From Actinomycetota bacterium (GTDB taxonomy: Bacteria > Actinomycetota > Coriobacteriia > Coriobacteriales > RUG844), in the NCBI GenBank assembly GCA_013335845.1, contig JAAXUU010000111.1:1-5524 (forward strand): a stretch of 5,524 nucleotides of DNA, in the 5' to 3' direction. The position numbers and the translations under genes were made by a program. Within the stretch, counting starts at the first letter, position 1; every line of letters begins with the position of its first letter. This document shows, one piece after another, positions 1 through 5,524 of this stretch. The notes beneath the pieces are model-generated. The model was not told the origin of the DNA, ran no database searches, and worked only from the letters and a program-made list of their open reading frames with translations.

Positions 1-307
1 CTTGAAGCGCCTCGTAGACGTACTCATCAAGATCGAACGTGGTCAATATGAGGACGCGGCTGTCTTTGCAACGCTCGTCGGCCAATATCATGCGCGTCGC
101 TTCGATTCCATCCATTTCAGGCATCCGTATGTCCATCAGGATGACATCGGGGTGCACGAGAGCAGCTTGAGCTACTGCCTCAAACCCCGTGGATGCCTCT
201 CCCACAACCTCAATATGCGGGTAGGAGTTCAATATCATACGGAAGCCGCTTCGGACAAGCGCTTGGTCGTCGGCGATAAGGACGCGAAGGTTCGTTTGAT
301 CGGGCAT
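1..307 (-). CDS. NarL/LuxR-family response regulator, receiver domain (3' part outside window)
   Basis: This is the output half of a two-component system: its receiver domain takes a phosphate from the partner kinase, and a C-terminal DNA-binding domain, not in the window, would then act on promoters. The 102 visible residues form most of a receiver (REC) fold: acidic pair D13-D14 after the first strand, phospho-acceptor D59 in DVILMDIRMPEMDG, and T89 in VLILTTFD. The sequence stops before the conserved Lys. The FDLDEYVYEAL stretch (91-101) is typical of NarL-type regulators paired with DesK-like kinases, which is why I expect a LuxR-type HTH beyond the edge; that part is inference. The ATG at 307 starts 3 nt after the kinase stop codon with only a weak purine-rich GAGTGAG upstream, so translation is probably coupled to the kinase gene. 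Nothing in view tells which genes it controls. Confidence 0.93.
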   Translation of the reverse strand, partial: MPDQTNLRVLIADDQALVRSGFRMILNSYPHIEVVGEASTGFEAVAQAALVHPDVILMDIRMPEMDGIEATRMILADERCKDSRVLILTTFDLDEYVYEALQ

Positions 308-310
308 CGC

Positions 311-1621
311 TTACTCACTCTCTCGATCAATAGCGCTACCAACCGCATCGTTCAGCTGCGGTATCGAAGACATACCGGAAGGATTCGTTTTGAGGGGGAT
401 ACGCGCGAAGACGCGGAAACCACCTTCGGGAAGTATCCCGGCCTCGAAGCTCCCACCAATCGCCATGATACGTTCGCGCATGCCTTCGATGCCATGGACG
501 GATGCAGCTGACGGTGGCATCGACTGCGCCGGCGCCTTCTTCACTCCATTGTCGCGGATCTCGATGGTTGCCGCAGCGTCATCGAGCCCGAGTGCGATAG
601 AGGCCTTGGTCGCTTGGGCATGCCGTACGATATTCGTGGCTGCTTCACGCGCGACGCGAAAAAGAGCGACATCGGCATATGCCGGAATTTTGCTTTGCTG
701 TAAATCATCTTTATCAAGTGTCACGGAGATACCCGCCGCCTCCAAGAAGGCGACGATCTCACCGAGACGTTCGGTTGTCGGAGCTGGAGCGAAATCCGGG
801 GTAGCCGTCGGCTCGCGAAGTACACCGACGAGTGCGCGCAATTCCGCAAGTGAATCTTTCGCCACTGCGCGTATATGCGACAAAGCTTCTTTCGCAGCTG
901 CGGGATCGGTTTCTATGACACGCTCCGCGGCAGCGGCTTGCACGGCTACGGCCGATAGCGAGTGGGCTGTGATGTCATGCAGCTCACGTGCGATGCGCAC
1001 GCGTTCCTCCTCCACCCTTCGCGCGGCCTCTTCCTCGCGTGTTTTCTCGGCGGAAAGGGCGCGCGCGAGCGCCTCTTCAGCCAACTTCTGGCGCGAACTC
1101 ACCGCATCACCGAGGGCGAATGCCGCGACGAGGAATGCGATACTCTGCAATAGCAGGATGACAGCGGTCCCCCACTCCAAACCACCACCGTGCGCAAGGA
1201 AACTCACGAATAGGGCGGCGACCAGGGAGACCACGAGCGCGATGATGCCGGCTTTGCGACCGCGAAGCCCTGCGACACTATAGAGGGCGACAAGCGGGGC
1301 GGCGATGGCGATGGTGAATCCGCTTAAGGCGACTTGGGTGACAGCATAGAGTGCCATCGTGATCACAAGCACGACTATAGGCAACCGCCTTCTCGCGATA
1401 AGAGGAAGAAAACACAGTGCCAGCAATACGAAGTATCCGGCACTGATGTCGGGGCGCACGAAGCCCGGGACACTGGAGAAGCCCGTATCGATGATGACGA
1501 AAAAGGTGTTGGTGATGACGAGCTGAAGCCACGATAGAAGCGTCAACCCGACAGCGATGAACGTGTCGGTCAACAGCTCTTTGGCTTTGAAGTCCTTCAA
1601 ATATGCCTTGTAATCCTTCAT
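311..1621 (-). CDS. DesK-like membrane sensor histidine kinase (HisKA_3 / HATPase)
   Basis: Sensor kinase of 436 aa that autophosphorylates on His and passes the phosphate to the adjacent regulator. After a short charged N-terminus there are about six hydrophobic segments (roughly residues 17-40, 62-77, 80-100, 101-117, 124-144, 150-172) and no large external domain, so the signal is probably sensed in or at the membrane. A charged Glu/Arg-rich helix (about 174-207), likely coiled coil, leads to the HisKA_3 dimerisation helix with the H-box RIARELHDITAHSL, phospho-acceptor H215. The ATPase domain has the N-box REAATNIVRHA (N330), G1 box IEIRDNG (D357) and G2 box HGIEGMRERI (376-385). A 26-residue polar tail follows. 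I chose ATG 1621. The frame stays open upstream to a TTG at 1738 inside nadE, but those residues lack kinase character and have no ribosome site. A GTG at 1660 is a less likely alternative. The stimulus cannot be told from sequence. Confidence 0.93.
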   Translation of the reverse strand: MKDYKAYLKDFKAKELLTDTFIAVGLTLLSWLQLVITNTFFVIIDTGFSSVPGFVRPDISAGYFVLLALCFLPLIARRRLPIVVLVITMALYAVTQVALSGFTIAIAAPLVALYSVAGLRGRKAGIIALVVSLVAALFVSFLAHGGGLEWGTAVILLLQSIAFLVAAFALGDAVSSRQKLAEEALARALSAEKTREEEAARRVEEERVRIARELHDITAHSLSAVAVQAAAAERVIETDPAAAKEALSHIRAVAKDSLAELRALVGVLREPTATPDFAPAPTTERLGEIVAFLEAAGISVTLDKDDLQQSKIPAYADVALFRVAREAATNIVRHAQATKASIALGLDDAAATIEIRDNGVKKAPAQSMPPSAASVHGIEGMRERIMAIGGSFEAGILPEGGFRVFARIPLKTNPSGMSSIPQLNDAVGSAIDRESE

Positions 1622-1627
1622 GGATTG

Positions 1628-1633
1628 ATAGTA
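1628..1633 (-). promoter_or_regulatory. Candidate -10 hexamer for a leaderless kinase transcript
   Basis: On the minus strand TACTAT is followed by six bases and then the kinase ATG, which puts the expected transcription start on the A of the ATG. No Shine-Dalgarno-like sequence precedes this start, unlike nadE, mrp and hisE. TANNNT at this distance is the known pattern of leaderless genes in Actinomycetota. There is no recognisable -35. A single 4-of-6 hexamer match can arise by chance, so this is suggestive only. Confidence 0.35.
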
Positions 1634-1687
1634 GCCGCTTTGGCGGTGAAATGCATACACCCCTGAGGTGATTTCCAGGTACTCCCC

Positions 1688-1705
1688 ATAGGGTATAGGC
1701 CCTAT
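1688..1705 (-). repeat. Short inverted repeat spanning the nadE stop codon
   Basis: ATAGGG and CCCTAT form a perfect 6-bp stem around a 6-base loop, and the TAG stop of nadE lies in one arm. No run of T follows on the minus strand, so it is not a classical intrinsic terminator. It could be a weak mRNA hairpin at the end of nadE or a chance match. Confidence 0.3.
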
Positions 1706-3303
1706 CCCTTGTCGATGAAGCGATTCGTGATGGGCCAAGCGCGCCGTGTGAGTGAGAGTTTCGAGATCTCCGGTGCGATGGGTTCCGACCTACGTTTGAA
1801 CTCGAAACGCGCTATGACCCGAAGTACTTCGTCGACCGCCGCAGCGTCGAAACCGCTGTCTATGAGGTCTCGCCGTGACCATGCACATTCGATATGTCTG
1901 AACAATATCCTGTCGAGGATGTCATAGGGAAGCAAGCGGTCGTCATCACGTTGCCCTGCATAGAGTTCCGCGGAAGGTGGCTTATCGATTATCGCCCGGG
2001 GAATGGCCGGACTTTGCGTGTTGCGCCACACGGCAAGTTCGAAGACGCGGGTTTTATAGACATCCCCGAGGGGTGCGAAGGCGCCGGCGGTATCACCGTA
2101 CAATGTCGAGAACCCCATAGCGGCTTCGGACTTGTTCCCCGTGTTGAGAAGTATCCACCCGTAGGAGTTGGATAGCGTCATGAGGAACACCATGCGCATA
2201 CGTGCTTGCATATTCTCACGCGCCAATCCCTGAACGGATCCACCGCATGCACTCGCGAGGGCTTCGCAGCACGCATCGAATGAGGATACGATCGGGAGGG
2301 TCTGAGTGTCGAAACCGAGAGTTTTGGCAAGGGCTTTCGCGTCCGTGATACTTCCTTCGCTCGAATAGGGGCCGGGAAGTAGGACACCGTGTACCTTATC
2401 AGACCCCAAGGCGTCGCAGGCAAGGGTGGCTATAACCGCGGAATCGATACCGCCCGATACCCCGATCACGCATTCATCGAAGGAATTCTTATGACAGTAA
2501 TCGCGGGTTGCAAGCACCAGTGCGTTCCAATCGTCCGCGAGACTGTCGCGGGCGGGCAAGGAGATGGCTTTCGTGCCTTGCGGTTCAGCGGTTTCCGTAT
2601 CCCCCACCACCAATTCGCTCGTGAAAGGTGCTGCTGCACAGATGAGCTCCCCATTTGAGGAGAGGACAAAGCTCGCTCCCGAGAACACCACGCTATCCTG
2701 GCCACCCACAAGGTTGCAACGCGCATAAACGGCGTCGAATTCCGACGCATGGGCACACGCTTCGCGGAGACTCGGAATAGATGTAGGAAGGGTATCCTGC
2801 CCTTTATAGACATCGGCCGAAAGTACGACGAGAAGGTCGGGCAGGCCGGTGACTTCCGATGGGTCGAATGCGGGGTCACAGGAGAGGGCGATCCTCGAGC
2901 GTCCCACCTCGAAGCATGCCACAGAGTCGACAGCGTCGAAGAGCGGCGTTGCAACACCGTCACGACAGAGGAATATGCAGGGGAAACCGGCACCGCCCTC
3001 TTCGGGCGACTCATCTTCGCAGGTTACTTTTGCCTGGGTGTCGTCGTCATATAGATCGAACGACCCGATGATAGCTGTCACGGGGCTTCGTCGCGCGAAC
3101 TCATCCACGCATTCACGTGCGACTGCGACAAAGGCGGTTGACTGCGCAAGACCCTCGACGGGGGCGCCGCAGAGCGCATACTGAGGGAAGAGCACGAGCT
3201 CGGAGCCGTTTTCGGCGGCAGACCGCGCCCAGTCGAGAGCGAGTTCGAGGTTGTCCTCGAACGCTCCGACGGATGGATTCATTTGCGCAAGTGCGATACG
3301 CAT
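1702..3303 (-). CDS. nadE: NAD+ synthetase, two-domain type with degenerate glutaminase domain
   Basis: Makes NAD+ from nicotinic acid adenine dinucleotide, ATP and ammonia, the last step of NAD synthesis, in the cytoplasm; 533 aa. Residues 1-245 are a nitrilase-type (CN_hydrolase) domain that in the family releases ammonia from glutamine. Residues 255-533 are the synthetase, with P-loop GVSGGIDSAV (281-290), EGSITDAKALAKTLG (316-330), ARENMQARMRM (361-371), LLNTGNKSEAAMG (385-397), TLYGDTAGAF (400-409) and KPPSAELYAGQ (441-451), all close to consensus, plus the family tail WPITNRF. In the nitrilase domain the usual catalytic Glu of FPE is Q41, the GYP Tyr is A47, and the Lys-bearing K..LPNY..FDE segment is absent near residues 117-130. 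C142 and NLVGGQD (197-203) are kept. The enzyme therefore probably uses free ammonia; this is inferred. ATG 3303 has an excellent ribosome site, and mrp ends 41 nt upstream. Confidence 0.94.
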   Translation of the reverse strand: MRIALAQMNPSVGAFEDNLELALDWARSAAENGSELVLFPQYALCGAPVEGLAQSTAFVAVARECVDEFARRSPVTAIIGSFDLYDDDTQAKVTCEDESPEEGGAGFPCIFLCRDGVATPLFDAVDSVACFEVGRSRIALSCDPAFDPSEVTGLPDLLVVLSADVYKGQDTLPTSIPSLREACAHASEFDAVYARCNLVGGQDSVVFSGASFVLSSNGELICAAAPFTSELVVGDTETAEPQGTKAISLPARDSLADDWNALVLATRDYCHKNSFDECVIGVSGGIDSAVIATLACDALGSDKVHGVLLPGPYSSEGSITDAKALAKTLGFDTQTLPIVSSFDACCEALASACGGSVQGLARENMQARMRMVFLMTLSNSYGWILLNTGNKSEAAMGFSTLYGDTAGAFAPLGDVYKTRVFELAVWRNTQSPAIPRAIIDKPPSAELYAGQRDDDRLLPYDILDRILFRHIECAWSRRDLIDSGFDAAAVDEVLRVIARFEFKRRSEPIAPEISKLSLTRRAWPITNRFIDKG

Positions 3304-3309
3304 TTTCTA

Positions 3310-3315
3310 CTCCTT
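3310..3315 (-). promoter_or_regulatory. Ribosome binding site of nadE
   Basis: AAGGAG, within a longer TAAGGAGT match to the 16S anti-Shine-Dalgarno, lies six bases before ATG 3303. It fixes the nadE start and shows that nadE is translated independently of mrp even if they share a transcript. Confidence 0.85.
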
Positions 3316-3344
3316 ACACGCGGCCTACCACCATAACGGATGTT

Positions 3345-4196
3345 CTAGATCATTTCTTTCAAGAGATCCACGATGGGATCGAGTTCGACGCTGAGAACGG
3401 TATCGACCTTGCCCGCGTCGCAGGCAGCGGCGAATTCGGGATTCATAGGTATCTTCGCAACGGTGTCGATATGGTACTCTTCCGCGATCGCATCGATGTG
3501 GCTCTCGCCGAAGACCGCTATCTTCTTGCCGCAATCAGGACAGGTCAAGTAGCTCATATTCTCGACGAGCGCGAGTACAGGGATACCCATTTTATCGGCC
3601 ATCTTGACAGCCTTGGTCACGATCATACCGACGAGTTCCTGAGGGGAAGCGACGATGACGATGCCATCGACGGGTAGGGACTGGAAGACGGTCAGGGGTA
3701 CATCACCGGTTCCCGGAGGCATATCGACGAACATGAAATCGATATCACCCCACGTGACCTCACCCCAGAATTGGGTGATGACACCGGCGATGACAGGACC
3801 GCGCCAGATAACGGGATCCGTATCCTCGGGGAGGATGAGATTGGTGCTCACGACTTTGATACCCGTCTCGCTTACAGCCGGCATGATGCCGTCTTGGGAC
3901 GCCTGCAGCTTCCCGCCTATACCGAGCATGCGCGGGATGGAAGGGCCGGTCGCATCGGCATCGAGTATCGCCGTTTTGAATCCTTCACGATTCATGCGCG
4001 TTGCGAGAAGCGAGGTGACGAGCGATTTTCCTACGCCACCTTTACCGCTGACTATGCCGATGACCTTCTTCACGCGTGCGCTGGGAAGGGTCTCCTTGAA
4101 TTGTGGACCGCTGCTCTCCTGTGCCGCTTGCGAGCACCCCGAGCATGATGACTCACCGCAAGTGGAGGACGAGCAGCTCTTTTGTTCCTCGGCCAT
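3345..4196 (-). CDS. mrp: Mrp/Nbp35-family P-loop ATPase, likely Fe-S cluster carrier
   Basis: Cytosolic ATPase of 283 aa from the MinD/ParA (SIMIBI) group that is thought to carry and deliver iron-sulfur clusters to apo-enzymes. It has the deviant Walker A SGKGGVGKS (50-58, signature K52 and K57), the ILDADATGPSIPRMLG switch region (78-92), VIWRGP (129-134), the Walker B-like strand FMFVDMPPGTGD (154-165), and the paired Cys motif CPDC (C219, C222) that in the family binds a bridging cluster at the dimer interface. The first 30 residues are Cys- and Ser-rich, with C8, C13, C18 and C21, recalling the N-terminal cluster site of Nbp35 but with different spacing. There is no DUF59 domain in front, unlike enterobacterial Mrp. 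I chose ATG 4196 because of a perfect ribosome site; 25 further in-frame upstream residues would run into the promoter region. It lies just ahead of nadE. The exact clients are unknown. Confidence 0.93.
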   Translation of the reverse strand: MAEEQKSCSSSTCGESSCSGCSQAAQESSGPQFKETLPSARVKKVIGIVSGKGGVGKSLVTSLLATRMNREGFKTAILDADATGPSIPRMLGIGGKLQASQDGIMPAVSETGIKVVSTNLILPEDTDPVIWRGPVIAGVITQFWGEVTWGDIDFMFVDMPPGTGDVPLTVFQSLPVDGIVIVASPQELVGMIVTKAVKMADKMGIPVLALVENMSYLTCPDCGKKIAVFGESHIDAIAEEYHIDTVAKIPMNPEFAAACDAGKVDTVLSVELDPIVDLLKEMI

Positions 4197-4202
4197 ACAA
4201 AA

Positions 4203-4208
4203 CTCCTT
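4203..4208 (-). promoter_or_regulatory. Ribosome binding site of mrp
   Basis: AAGGAG, inside GAAAAAGGAGTTTTGT, lies six bases before ATG 4196. It decides the start in favour of MAEEQKSC over the longer open frame that continues upstream to 4271. Confidence 0.85.
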
Positions 4209-4228
4209 TTTCCTAGTTAGTACACACG

Positions 4229-4238
4229 CCCTCGAGGG
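4229..4238. repeat. 10-bp palindrome in the mrp leader
   Basis: CCCTCGAGGG is a perfect palindrome about 33 bases upstream of the mrp ATG, between the presumed transcription start and the ribosome site. As DNA it could bind a dimeric regulator; as RNA the zero-loop stem would be strained. One site alone is weak evidence, and no known operator is recognised. Confidence 0.35.
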
Positions 4239-4252
4239 GCATGATTCGACTG

Positions 4253-4274
4253 AATTCCAAAATAATTCCAAAAT
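4253..4274. repeat. Perfect tandem 11-bp repeat at the mrp promoter
   Basis: AATTCCAAAAT occurs twice with no spacer (4253-4263 and 4264-4274); on the minus strand the unit is ATTTTGGAATT. The unit is about one helical turn long, so two proteins would bind the same face. It begins four bases downstream of the -10 hexamer and so covers the expected transcription start, a classical repressor position. The AT-rich unit stands out from the GC-rich surroundings. The regulator is not identified. Confidence 0.6.
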
Positions 4275-4277
4275 ATG

Positions 4278-4283
4278 AGTATA
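4278..4283 (-). promoter_or_regulatory. Candidate -10 element of the mrp-nadE promoter
   Basis: TATACT on the minus strand matches the -10 consensus at five of six positions. It would start transcription near 4271, leaving a leader of about 75 bases before the mrp ATG. The -35 region (TTCTGC or TCTGCT at an 18- or 17-base spacing) is a poor match, as is common in high-GC Gram-positives. Its place in the largest gap between hisE and mrp supports it as the start of an mrp-nadE unit. Confidence 0.5.
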
Positions 4284-4334
4284 CGCTACCGGTTAAACGA
4301 AGCAGAATCCCGACCTCGATAAAGAGAAGGGCAC

Positions 4335-4344
4335 TTCTGCAGAA
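4335..4344. repeat. 10-bp palindrome just after hisE
   Basis: TTCTGCAGAA is a perfect palindrome starting seven bases past the hisE stop. It overlaps a possible 5-bp hairpin AGAAG-TGCC-CTTCT followed by CTTTATC on the minus strand, which is too weak to call a terminator. It may be a minor 3' structure or chance. Confidence 0.3.
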
Positions 4345-4350
4345 CGTCAT

Positions 4351-4659
4351 TTATCGCATGCGAGAATTAAGCTCATCCGCAAGCTCTGAGGCGGAGACTC
4401 CATAACGCTCGAGTACGACGAGCAGATGGTAGACCAGGTCACCGGCTTCATAGCATAGCTGGTCGTGGTCGTTGTCTTTAGCCGCCAAGATCACCTCTGC
4501 GGATTCCTCGCCGATCTTTTTGAGGAGCTTATCCTCGGGACCGCACAACAAGCGGGCTGTGTAACTCTCAGATGGGTCGACATCCCTGCGTCCCTTGATC
4601 GTCTCGACCAGAGCGTCTATCGTCAACCCGATGTTTCCTGATTCCATAGGTGCCGGCAT
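4351..4659 (-). CDS. hisE: Phosphoribosyl-ATP pyrophosphatase
   Basis: Second step of histidine synthesis: hydrolyses phosphoribosyl-ATP to phosphoribosyl-AMP and pyrophosphate, with Mg2+, in the cytoplasm. The 102-aa protein is an all-alpha MazG-like enzyme of normal HisE length. Family signatures are ESYTARLL (31-38), the helix KKIGEESAEVILAAK (47-61; metal-binding acidic residues E51, E52, E55) and EAGDLVYHLLVVL (71-83; E71, D74). I chose ATG 4659 because AAGGAAGGA precedes it at 7 nt. The frame stays open upstream to a TTG at 4773, which would add 38 residues unlike HisE and without a good ribosome site. ATG 4647 (98 aa) is a weaker alternative. It stands apart from HisI, with which it is fused in many bacteria, and from all other his genes in view. 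It lies between an amidase 177 nt upstream and mrp 154 nt downstream, so it is probably its own unit or an appendage of the amidase transcript. Confidence 0.93.
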   Translation of the reverse strand: MPAPMESGNIGLTIDALVETIKGRRDVDPSESYTARLLCGPEDKLLKKIGEESAEVILAAKDNDHDQLCYEAGDLVYHLLVVLERYGVSASELADELNSRMR

Positions 4660-4666
4660 CTCCAAA

Positions 4667-4675
4667 TCCTTCCTT
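4667..4675 (-). promoter_or_regulatory. Ribosome binding site of hisE
   Basis: AAGGAAGGA ends seven bases before ATG 4659. This Shine-Dalgarno match is what places the start here and not at the TTG 4773 or at ATG 4647. Confidence 0.65.
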
Positions 4676-4836
4676 ATCGGTATACGGTTCACCTTACCAT
4701 ATGTACTACCCAAGAATGTCTCCTCTACGGCGGAAGCATCCCTGGAATCCGTTATCGCGATACTCGTGGCCAAGACACGTCGTCAAAACGCGTCGCCGAG
4801 CAATGCCATCGAGGCTCGACCCTGGAAGTGCACTTG

Positions 4837-5524
4837 TCACTGCATATAGGCGACGGTGGCATCTGCGATGCTGTCTGCCAGCAATCGTTGATACTCATCA
4901 CTGCCCAGCTTCTCATCTTCGGCGGGGTTGCTCATCAAGCCCATCTCGAACAGCACCGTGGGAACCTCGCACCAGTTGAAACCAGAAAGGTCGGAGCGGG
5001 GGACGATACCGCGATCGCTCGCTCCCAATGCGTTCACGATGATCGGGTGGATGATCGCGGCCGCGTTGCCACTCTCCGCGACGATAGGGCCCGTCCATTC
5101 GTTTTCCGCGGGCACCAAGGTCATGAACCCGGACAACGAGCTGTCGTCGCTTCCGTCACAATGAAGTCGAATGAACAGATCGGCTCCCGCTTCGTTTGCA
5201 ATAGCCGCGCGCTCGGCGTTCGAGATATCGACGTCTTCCGATTCGCGCACCATGATGACCGTGAATCCCCTCTCGACGAGCGCATCGCGCAGTTTTAGCG
5301 CGATAGCGAGATTCACCACGCTTTCGGGAGTACCGGTCGACACACCTTGCGTTCCGTCCGAAACACGCGCTTTCGTCTCGCTCGCACCCGGTCCTATCGG
5401 CTCTTGGTCGTAGTCCCCGCTCGCTTGGTGTCCGGCATCGATGACTATGACACCTGAGCCGGTACCGGTCGGTTCCGCCGGGGGTTCCGGATCCGGAACG
5501 GAGGTATCGACAAGGGCGTCGGGT
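4837..5524 (-). CDS. N-acetylmuramoyl-L-alanine amidase, Amidase_3 family (5' part outside window)
   Basis: Zinc hydrolase that cuts the bond between N-acetylmuramic acid and L-Ala in peptidoglycan, acting outside the membrane. The visible 228 residues (the frame is open to the window edge) begin with a Pro/Glu/Thr-rich linker (about 1-24, DPEPPAEPTGTGSG), then the catalytic domain: VIVIDAGHQ with zinc ligand H32, E67 in GTPESVVNL as second ligand, H121 in FIRLHCDGS as third, and E193 in PTVLFEMGLMSNP as catalytic Glu. All four key residues are present, so the enzyme should be active. The linker suggests a secreted or anchored protein whose signal peptide or lipobox lies beyond the edge; this is inferred. 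A GTG within the frame at 5343 is not the start, because the H32 motif lies upstream of it. The stop TGA is at 4837-4839. A role in cell separation or wall turnover is likely but not specified by context. Confidence 0.93.
   Translation of the reverse strand, partial: PDALVDTSVPDPEPPAEPTGTGSGVIVIDAGHQASGDYDQEPIGPGASETKARVSDGTQGVSTGTPESVVNLAIALKLRDALVERGFTVIMVRESEDVDISNAERAAIANEAGADLFIRLHCDGSDDSSLSGFMTLVPAENEWTGPIVAESGNAAAIIHPIIVNALGASDRGIVPRSDLSGFNWCEVPTVLFEMGLMSNPAEDEKLGSDEYQRLLADSIADATVAYMQ

Noticed and set aside
2..511. Plus-strand open frame (169 codons) across the regulator and the end of the kinase
   Set aside because: It spans the antisense of two genes with full motif support and shows no protein-family features.
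390..1283. Long plus-strand open frame (297 codons) opposite the histidine kinase
   Set aside because: It is the antisense shadow of a gene with clear kinase motifs; its product is low-complexity Ser/Ala/Arg-rich with no recognisable domain.
1622..1738. A longer kinase starting at TTG 1738 inside nadE (475 aa)
   Set aside because: The added 39 residues overlap nadE coding sequence, have no ribosome site and show no kinase or membrane character.
3655..4278. Plus-strand open frame (207 codons) opposite mrp
   Set aside because: Antisense to a gene with Walker motifs; no domain or ribosome site supports it. Its frame includes the complement of the mrp Walker A region.
4318..4338. Possible intrinsic terminator after hisE (AGAAG-TGCC-CTTCT then CTTTATC)
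   Set aside because: The stem is only five pairs, poor in GC, and the following tract is not a clean T run.
4660..4773. A longer HisE starting at TTG 4773 (140 aa)
   Set aside because: The extra 38 residues do not resemble HisE, the start is the rarer TTG without a clear ribosome site, and a good ribosome site precedes ATG 4659.
4757..4786. TTGACG-18 nt-TATCGC as a promoter for hisE
   Set aside because: The -35 is good, but the -10 matches only three of six positions and the spacing is slightly long. No other convincing promoter is seen in the 177-nt gap, so the origin of the hisE transcript is left open.

Overview
The window reads as a stretch of ordinary chromosome from a moderately GC-rich Gram-positive bacterium. 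The best guess is Actinomycetota, class Coriobacteriia (Eggerthella/Slackia-like). That guess rests on the style of the proteins (a Cys-rich Mrp/Nbp35 ATPase, a DesK-type kinase with a NarL-type regulator, a DAGHQ-type amidase) and on strong AAGGAG ribosome sites. No marker gene proves it. All six genes lie on the minus strand, so transcription runs from the high coordinates to the low ones.

In the direction of transcription: (1) about 4837-5524, the C-terminal catalytic part of a zinc-dependent N-acetylmuramoyl-L-alanine amidase (Amidase_3), whose N-terminus lies outside the window; (2) 4351-4659, hisE, phosphoribosyl-ATP pyrophosphatase of histidine synthesis, with no other his gene in view; (3) 4197-4350, an intergenic stretch with a good -10 hexamer, a perfect tandem 11-bp repeat at the presumed transcription start, and two 10-bp palindromes; (4) 3345-4196, an Mrp/Nbp35-family P-loop ATPase, the presumed Fe-S cluster carrier; (5) 1702-3303, nadE, NAD+ synthetase of the long two-domain type; (6) 311-1621, a membrane-bound DesK-like histidine kinase; (7) 1-307, the receiver domain of its response regulator, cut by the window edge.

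mrp and nadE are 41 nt apart, each with a textbook ribosome site, and are probably co-transcribed from the promoter in front of mrp. The kinase and regulator are 3 nt apart and form a two-component pair. The kinase start has no ribosome site but has a TANNNT hexamer at the exact distance expected for a leaderless transcript, so the pair may be its own transcription unit. The amidase, hisE, mrp-nadE and kinase-regulator groups look like functionally separate neighbours, not one pathway.

The most interesting observation is that the glutaminase half of NadE looks catalytically dead. The nitrilase Glu is Gln, the neighbouring Tyr is Ala, and the segment that carries the catalytic Lys is missing, while the Cys, the rest of that domain and the whole synthetase domain are well kept. 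I see no mobile element, RNA gene, CRISPR array or clear new system.
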